Shown here: positions 14,899 through 15,413 of the stretch, piece after piece
Layout of the letters: every line of letters starts with the position of its first letter
Numbering within the stretch: the first letter of the stretch is position 1
DNA from: Acidobacteriota bacterium
GTDB lineage: Bacteria; Acidobacteriota; Terriglobia; Terriglobales; Acidobacteriaceae
Assembly (NCBI GenBank): GCA_021810735.1
Contig: JAJZIF010000036.1
Location: 1 to 15,413, forward strand
DNA length: 15,413 nucleotides
Direction: 5' to 3'
Notes under the pieces: generated by a model
What the model was told of the DNA's origin: nothing
Databases searched by the model: none
What the model saw: the letters and a program-made list of their open reading frames with translations, nothing else
Made by a program: the position numbers and the translations under genes

Positions 14899-15413
14899 AT
14901 GCCTGATCTCCAGTCCGAATCCGTCGCTCTTCCGCTGGAACAAGCTCCCGAGCAGAGCCAGAACCACACCGAGGTCTTCGCCGTCCACGGCGCGGATCCC
15001 GAGGTGCTCGCCTATGCTATGGCCCGCTATTCCCGATCCGCGCTCTCCATGAAAGAGTCGCTCATGGAAATCAGCAGCCAGCGCGCCGAGCAGTTCCTCA
15101 ACACCTTCTATTTCCAGTACGGCCATCGCTCCATCGCCGACCTCGCACACATCGCATTTGCCATCGAGCGTCTTTCGCTGCTCGCGGCCATCGTGCTTGT
15201 CGACGAACAGCGCTGGGACGGCCAGGAGCGGTCCACACGCTACCAGAATTTCCGCAAATCCGGCTGGTATTTGCCTGATTTTGGTCCGGATTCCGCCTCC
15301 CAGGCGCGCTATGTCGCCTCCATTGAGGCCAGCTTTGCCGCTTACCACCAGGTCGCCGACGGCATGCTCGAGGTTCTCAAGCAGCAGGTTCCGTGCCCGC
15401 CGGAGATGAAGCC
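14899..15413 (+). CDS. ThyX-like (FAD-dependent thymidylate synthase family) protein, 5' part
   Basis: The first 171 codons are present and the frame is open at the window edge. After about 24 variable residues, the protein shows AYAMARYSRSALSM (38-51), YGHRSIADLAHIAFAIERLS (74-93) and DGQERSTRYQNF (107-118). The GH.S...H..F.I...S spacing and the ending SxRY align in register with ThyX. However, the RHR of the ThyX motif falls on D102-E103-Q104, and the usual EH before the phenylalanine is AH. Such long ThyX-like proteins in Acidobacteria often carry a second ThyX domain, which would lie beyond this window; that is recalled, not seen. True ThyX methylates dUMP using FAD and methylene-THF. The ATG has a weak ribosome site (CGAAAG). 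Confidence 0.75.
   Translation, partial: MPDLQSESVALPLEQAPEQSQNHTEVFAVHGADPEVLAYAMARYSRSALSMKESLMEISSQRAEQFLNTFYFQYGHRSIADLAHIAFAIERLSLLAAIVLVDEQRWDGQERSTRYQNFRKSGWYLPDFGPDSASQARYVASIEASFAAYHQVADGMLEVLKQQVPCPPEMK

Noticed and set aside
1..15413. CRISPR array, defence island, prophage or transposon as a hidden system
   Set aside because: No regularly spaced repeats, no nuclease, integrase or transposase motifs, and no terminal inverted repeats were seen. Gene content is metabolic, transport and hypothetical families.

Overview
The window looks like ordinary chromosome from a GC-rich, Gram-negative soil-type bacterium. The best guess is an Acidobacteriota member of the Terriglobia/Acidobacteriaceae type. 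That guess rests on the mix of an outer-membrane TonB-dependent receptor, a ThyX-like protein with a DGQERSTRYQ signature, AmpG-like permeases and DUF2071/DUF985 proteins. It comes from recalled family features, not from a database search. Two lines of sequence counted by hand gave about 63% GC in the permease and fabG genes, and two gave 53-55% inside the receptor gene. No tRNA, rRNA, CRISPR array or insertion sequence was seen, and no gene-free stretch exceeds 300 bases.

Layout. (a) 1-2013: a DUF985 cupin (+) faces a tight minus-strand set of two four-helix DMT-type membrane proteins followed by guanine deaminase (guaD). (b) 2014-3778: purH on the same minus strand, separated from that set by a 184-base gap that holds a perfect 12-bp inverted repeat. 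(c) 3903-6192: a rhomboid protease divergent from purH, then an XRE-type regulator and an exported dienelactone-hydrolase-like enzyme on the minus strand. A strong hairpin lies between the convergent rhomboid and XRE genes, and two dyads lie upstream of the regulator. (d) 6431-10408: three tandem, clearly paralogous MFS permeases of the AmpG/PAT type, with two terminator-like hairpins at the end. (e) 10508-11593: fabG and, upstream of it, a decayed TMEM175/DUF1211 channel gene. (f) 11630-13831: a compact TonB-dependent receptor. (g) 13953-15413: a DUF2071 protein divergent from the first 171 codons of a long ThyX-like protein that runs off the window.

Functional links. purH makes IMP and guaD removes guanine, so the minus-strand block 636-3778 has a purine theme; the paired DMT proteins in between are candidates for moving a purine-related or amine compound, but this is inference. 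The three AmpG-like permeases suggest repeated uptake or export of related compounds, possibly muropeptide-like, with divergence between copy 1 and copies 2/3. The other genes look like independent transcription units.

I see no clear new multi-gene system. The observations most worth a second look are the ThyX-like N-terminal domain that has lost the RHR signature, the permease triplication, the TMEM175 gene remnant beside a lower-GC receptor gene, and the dyads upstream of the XRE regulator.
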